The position numbers and the translations under genes were made by a program. Source: Beijerinckiaceae bacterium (GTDB lineage: Bacteria; Pseudomonadota; Alphaproteobacteria; Rhizobiales; Beijerinckiaceae). Taken from it: a stretch of DNA of 64,000 nucleotides. Positions 60,392 through 64,000 of the stretch are shown here, one piece after another (the stretch's first letter is position 1; every line of letters starts with the position of its first letter). The notes beneath the pieces were generated by a model. The model was given only the letters and a program-made list of their open reading frames with translations, was not told the DNA's origin and ran no database searches. The stretch lies in the NCBI GenBank assembly GCA_019753285.1, contig JAIELD010000020.1, positions 62,001 through 126,000 of the forward strand. The letters are read 5' to 3'.

Positions 60392-61828
60392 ATGACCGCC
60401 ATCGCCTTTCCCCGTCCCGACCAGTCCATCATGGCGCGGCGCGAACGCATCGTCGAAGGCCTCCTGTCGATCCTTCCGCCCGATTGCGTCGTGAGCAGCG
60501 AGGATGAGCGCCGCCCCTACGAGACCGACGCGTTCACGGCCTACCGCAACCTGCCGCTCGTCGTGGCCTTGCCCCGGACGACCGAGGAGGTGAGCGCCGT
60601 GCTCAGGTTTTGCAGCGAGGCGGGCGTTCCGGTCGTGCCGCGCGGCGCGGGCACGTCGCTCGCCGGCGGGGCCATCCCGCAGGAGGATGCGGTGGTGATC
60701 GGCGTCGCCAAGATGTCGAAGGTGCTCGAGATCGACTATGAGAACCGCTTCGTGCGGGTCCAGGCCGGCGTCACCAATCTCGCCGTCACCGGCGCGGTCG
60801 AGCATGAGGGTTTTTTCTACGCACCTGACCCCTCCTCGCAGCTCGCCTGCACCATCGGCGGCAATGTCGGCATGAATTCCGGCGGAGCGCATTGCCTCAA
60901 ATACGGCGTCACCACCAATAACCTTCTCGGCGTGCGCATGGTGCTGCTCGACGGCACGGTGATCGATGTCGGCGGCGCGCATTACGATAGCCCCGGTCTC
61001 GATCTCCTCGGCCTCATCTGCGGTTCGGAGGGGCAGCTCGGCATCGTCACGGAAGTGACCGCCCGCATCCTGCGCCAGGCGGAGGGAGCGCGGCCCGTCC
61101 TCTTCGGTTTCGAGACGAGCGAGGCGGCGGGCGAGGCGGTCGCGGCCATCATCGCGGCCGGCATCATTCCGGTGGCCATGGAATACATGGACAAGCAGGC
61201 GATCGAGATCTGCGAGGCCTTCGCCCATGCAGGCTATCCGCTCGATGTCGCAGCGCTGCTCATCATCGAGGTGGAAGGATCGGAGACCGAGATGGCGGCG
61301 ACGCTCGCCCGCATCGTCGAGATCGCCAACGCCAATGGCGTGAAGACGGTGAAGGAAAGCAAATCCGCCATGGAGACGGCGGCGATCTGGAAGGGCCGCA
61401 AATCCGCCTTCGGCGCGACGGGCCGGATCGCCGACTACATCTGCATGGACGGCACGATTCCGACCGGGCAGCTTCCCTATGTCCTGCGGCGCATCGAGGA
61501 GATCGTCAAATCCTACGGCCTGCGCGTCGCCAATGTCTTCCATGCCGGCGATGGCAACCTGCATCCGCTGGTCCTCTACAATGTCAACGACCCCCATGAG
61601 GCCGAGAAGGCCGAGGATGCCGGCAACGACATTCTGAAGCTCTGCGTCGAGGTCGGCGGCTGCCTCACCGGCGAGCACGGCGTCGGCATCGAGAAGCGCG
61701 ACCTGATGACGGTGCAGTTCAACAGGATCGACCTCGAACAGCAGATGCGGGTGCGCGGCGTGTTCGATCCACGCTGGCTGCTCAACCCCGCCAAGGTTTT
61801 CCCGCTCGAAGGGCGGGTGACGGCGTGA
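60392..61828 (+). CDS. glcD: Glycolate oxidase FAD-linked subunit GlcD
   Basis: The catalytic FAD subunit of glycolate dehydrogenase, oxidising glycolate (and often D-lactate) to glyoxylate with electrons to the respiratory chain through GlcF. The 478-aa protein has the PCMH FAD-binding region VPVVPRGAGTSLAGGAIP, CTIGGNVGMNSGGAHCLKYG, GSEGQLGIVTEVT and the C-terminal VFHAGDGNLHPLVLYN and GEHGVGIEKRDLM motifs. First of glcDEF; 10 bp separates it from glcE. A candidate GntR operator lies just upstream. Confidence 0.95.
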   Translation: MTAIAFPRPDQSIMARRERIVEGLLSILPPDCVVSSEDERRPYETDAFTAYRNLPLVVALPRTTEEVSAVLRFCSEAGVPVVPRGAGTSLAGGAIPQEDAVVIGVAKMSKVLEIDYENRFVRVQAGVTNLAVTGAVEHEGFFYAPDPSSQLACTIGGNVGMNSGGAHCLKYGVTTNNLLGVRMVLLDGTVIDVGGAHYDSPGLDLLGLICGSEGQLGIVTEVTARILRQAEGARPVLFGFETSEAAGEAVAAIIAAGIIPVAMEYMDKQAIEICEAFAHAGYPLDVAALLIIEVEGSETEMAATLARIVEIANANGVKTVKESKSAMETAAIWKGRKSAFGATGRIADYICMDGTIPTGQLPYVLRRIEEIVKSYGLRVANVFHAGDGNLHPLVLYNVNDPHEAEKAEDAGNDILKLCVEVGGCLTGEHGVGIEKRDLMTVQFNRIDLEQQMRVRGVFDPRWLLNPAKVFPLEGRVTA

Positions 61829-61838
61829 TCGCGTTGTG

Positions 61839-63035
61839 ATGCAGATAGCCTCCACCCTCACACCAGCCACCGAAGCTGAACTTGTCGACTGCGTGCTCGA
61901 AGCGCGATCGACACGGACGCCGCTCGCGATCGAGGGCGGCGGCACACGCGCCGCGCTCGGCCGTCCGATCCAGACGGCGCGCACGGTCTCGACGAAAGCG
62001 ATGACGGGCATCACCCTGCATGAGCCGGCCGAGATGATCGTCGCCGCGCGCGCCGGCACGCCGCTCGCCGAAGTGGAACGGACACTCGCCCTCAAGGGCC
62101 AGCGACTCGCCTTCGAGCCGATGGACCATCGCACGCTGCTCGGTTCGGATGGCGACCCCAGCATCGGCGCGGTCGCGGCCATGAACAATTCCGGCCCCCG
62201 GCGCATCGCGGTCGGCGCAGCGCGGGACAGCCTCGTCGGCGTGCGCTTCGTCAACGGCCGCGGCGAGGCGGTGAAGAATGGCGGGCGCGTGATGAAGAAC
62301 GTCACGGGGCTCGATCTCGTGAAGCTCCTGTCCGGTTCCTTCGGCACGCTCGGCATCCTGTCGGAGGTGACCTTCAAAGTGCTTCCTATCCCTGAAAGCG
62401 CCGTGACGCTCGTTTACAAGGGCCTGAGCGACGCGAAGGCGATCGCCCTTCTCACCAAGGCGATCGGCTCGCCCTTCGAGGTGACGGGCGCGGCGCATCT
62501 GCCGGCGGGTATGGGCCGCTACATGGCGCGGAGCTTCATAAGGATCGAAGGGTTCGCGGAATCGGTCGACTACCGCTTCGGCGCGCTGAAAGAGTTGCTG
62601 TCCAGCGACGGTTCGCCAAGCCGTCTTGAAGGCCCTGACGCCGATCGGCTCTGGAAAGCGGTGCGCGACGTCGAGTTCCTCGCCGAGCCGCGGGACGCCG
62701 TCATCTGGCGGGTCAGCGTCAAGCCGACGGATGGGCCGAAGCTCCTCGACGCGCTCGGGCCGGGTTTCTCGCGCGCGCATTTTTTCGATTGGGGTGGTGG
62801 CCTCGTCTGGTTGGCGACGGACCCGGCGGGCGACGGCGGCGCAGCGCGGCTCCGCGCAGCGCTCGCAAGACTTGGCGGGTATGCCCGTCTGGAGCGCGGG
62901 CCGGCGGAGATGCGGGCGGCTGAGGCCGTGTTCGAGCCGCTCGCCGCGCCGCTCATGCAGCTCAGCGCCGGCATCAAGACGAGCTTCGATCCTGACGGCA
63001 TCCTCAACGCCGGCCGCATGTACGCGGCCTTTTAA
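61839..63035 (+). CDS. glcE: Glycolate oxidase FAD-binding subunit GlcE
   Basis: The second FAD-binding subunit of glycolate oxidase; 398 aa. It shows a shortened PCMH domain: TPLAIEGGGTRAALGRPI, MTGITLHEPAEMIVAARAGTPLAEVE, GGRVMKNVTGLDLVKLLSGSFGTLGILSEVTFKV. It lacks most of the C-terminal cap of GlcD, as usual. The ATG at 61839 follows a GTG at 61836 that could also serve. glcF begins 25 bp after the stop. Confidence 0.94.
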   Translation: MQIASTLTPATEAELVDCVLEARSTRTPLAIEGGGTRAALGRPIQTARTVSTKAMTGITLHEPAEMIVAARAGTPLAEVERTLALKGQRLAFEPMDHRTLLGSDGDPSIGAVAAMNNSGPRRIAVGAARDSLVGVRFVNGRGEAVKNGGRVMKNVTGLDLVKLLSGSFGTLGILSEVTFKVLPIPESAVTLVYKGLSDAKAIALLTKAIGSPFEVTGAAHLPAGMGRYMARSFIRIEGFAESVDYRFGALKELLSSDGSPSRLEGPDADRLWKAVRDVEFLAEPRDAVIWRVSVKPTDGPKLLDALGPGFSRAHFFDWGGGLVWLATDPAGDGGAARLRAALARLGGYARLERGPAEMRAAEAVFEPLAAPLMQLSAGIKTSFDPDGILNAGRMYAAF

Positions 63036-63060
63036 AACTCTCCGTTTTCAGACAGGCGCC

Positions 63061-64000
63061 ATGCAGACCCTTTTCGCCCCTGAGCAGCTCGATACCCCGC
63101 AGATGCAGTCGTCGGAGAAGATCCTGCGCACCTGCGTCCATTGCGGGTTCTGTACCGCCACCTGCCCGACCTATCTTCTGCTCGGCGACGAGCTCGACAG
63201 CCCGCGCGGGCGCATCTATCTCATCAAGCAGATGCTGGAGAGCGGCAAGCCGGCGACGAAAGAGGTCGTCACCCATGTCGACCGCTGCCTGTCATGCCTG
63301 TCCTGCATGACGACGTGCCCTTCGGGCGTCAACTACATGCATCTCGTCGATCATGCGCGCGCCTATATCGAGGAAACCTATGAGCGGCCCTGGCATGACA
63401 GGCTGATCCGCGTGGTTCTCGCCAGCCTTCTGCCCTATCCCAACCGCTTTCGTACCGCGCTCGTGCTTGGCCGGCTCGGCAAGCCATTGAAACCGCTCCT
63501 CGACGCTGTGCCTGTATTCGGCAAGCGTCTCAGTGCCATGGTCGATCTCGCACCGACAAAACTGCCGCCATCGCCTGATATTTTGCCGGCTTCCTATCCA
63601 GCGAGCGGTCAAGCGGCGGGCCGTGTCGCCATCCTGACGGGCTGCGCGCAGCCCGTGCTGCGCCCCGAGATCAACGAGGCGACGATCCGTCTTCTCAATC
63701 GCAGCGGCATCGAGGTGGTGAAACCGGCCGGCGAGGGCTGTTGTGGCGCGCTCGTGCATCACATGGGCAAGGACGAGGCGAGCCATGCCTTTGCGAAAGC
63801 CAACATCGATGCGTGGACCCGCGAGATCGAGGGGAAGGGGCTCGACGCCATCATCATCACCGCGTCAGGCTGCGGCACGACGATCAAGGATTACGGCTTC
63901 ATGTTCCGCGACGATCCTGCCTATGCGGAAAAGGCGCGGCGGGTCTCGGCGCTTGCCAAGGACATCACGGAATATCTCGCCGGGCTGGAGCTGGTCCCGA
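63061..64000 (+). CDS. glcF: Glycolate oxidase iron-sulfur subunit GlcF (3' end beyond window)
   Basis: The electron-transfer subunit with two [4Fe-4S] clusters, first 313 codons. Cluster motifs are C25-x2-C28-x2-C31-x3-C35 (CVHCGFCTATCP) and C76-x2-C79-x2-C82-x3-C86 (CLSCLSCMTTCP). CCG-type domains follow: ILTGCAQPVLRPEIN, GEGCCGALVHHMGKDE and TASGCGTTIKDYG. Complete GlcF proteins are about 410-440 aa, so roughly 100 residues are missing at the right edge. Third gene of glcDEF. Confidence 0.95.
   Translation, partial: MQTLFAPEQLDTPQMQSSEKILRTCVHCGFCTATCPTYLLLGDELDSPRGRIYLIKQMLESGKPATKEVVTHVDRCLSCLSCMTTCPSGVNYMHLVDHARAYIEETYERPWHDRLIRVVLASLLPYPNRFRTALVLGRLGKPLKPLLDAVPVFGKRLSAMVDLAPTKLPPSPDILPASYPASGQAAGRVAILTGCAQPVLRPEINEATIRLLNRSGIEVVKPAGEGCCGALVHHMGKDEASHAFAKANIDAWTREIEGKGLDAIIITASGCGTTIKDYGFMFRDDPAYAEKARRVSALAKDITEYLAGLELVP

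Noticed and set aside
60275-62377. 700-codon open frame on the minus strand
   Set aside because: It is the antisense shadow of glcD and glcE. Its composition is Arg/His/Ala-rich without any domain, and the glc genes on the plus strand have clear catalytic motifs.
1-64000. tRNA, rRNA, transposase or integrase genes
   Set aside because: I looked through the gene gaps for T-loop sequences of the GTTCGAATC type and for DDE or tyrosine recombinase motifs and found none.

Overview
The window is GC-rich, gene-dense chromosomal DNA of an alphaproteobacterium, most likely of the order Hyphomicrobiales (Rhizobiales). The pointers are the DUF3422, DUF952 and DUF6460-like proteins, a class I lysyl-tRNA synthetase, a KpsMTE-type capsule exporter and the overall codon use. 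I cannot name the genus. I see no rRNA, tRNA, CRISPR array, transposase or prophage. Two blocks are clearly poorer in GC than the rest: about 28.8-30.3 kb and about 44.4-47.5 kb. Both look acquired.

Layout. 0-9.6 kb: a Liv-type ABC transporter operon (livK-H-M-G-F plus one partial gene) behind a DUF1445 protein of the D-glutamate cyclase family. It is divergent from a LysR regulator and the 5-oxoprolinase genes pxpBCA. Together this reads as a pyroglutamate/D-glutamate uptake and salvage locus. 9.7-16.9 kb: small membrane proteins, a divergent SSS-type transporter, a LuxR-type response regulator, a membrane-anchored methyltransferase with a TetR regulator and a palindromic operator, pyrD, and a self-cleaving S24-type repressor. 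16.9-25.9 kb: lysK, whose N-terminus is encoded by a 15-bp minisatellite, a periplasmic binding protein, a cellulose-synthase-like glycosyltransferase, a CcdA/thioredoxin pair, and a GntR regulator divergent from lldD.

25.9-34.7 kb: the four-gene ligase-associated DNA repair set. Ligase and exonuclease are on the minus strand; the Lhr-like helicase and PdeM phosphoesterase are on the plus strand. A small-gene island and a TPR methyltransferase separate the two halves. The helicase appears to start at a CTG codon. 34.8-51.1 kb: a capsule/exopolysaccharide locus with KpsM, KpsT and two KpsE-like proteins, methyltransferases, a tandem GT2 glycosyltransferase, an AT-rich GH99-like/RgpF fusion, an unrecognised 351-aa protein, and dTDP-L-rhamnose synthesis (rfbCBDA). 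No outer-membrane exporter and no KpsC/KpsS are present in the window.

51.1-64 kb: rsmD, a pseudouridine synthase with long repetitive tails, tadA, an acyl-CoA dehydrogenase, a secreted M10 metalloprotease with RTX and DUF5648 repeats, a DUF3422 protein, a LysR regulator, and glcDEF for glycolate oxidation (glcF runs off the end). The main regulatory observation is a TGGT-N11-ACCA palindrome with an A/T-rich spacer. It lies upstream of both lldD and glcD, 36 kb apart, and suggests that one GntR regulator controls both alpha-hydroxy-acid oxidation loci.
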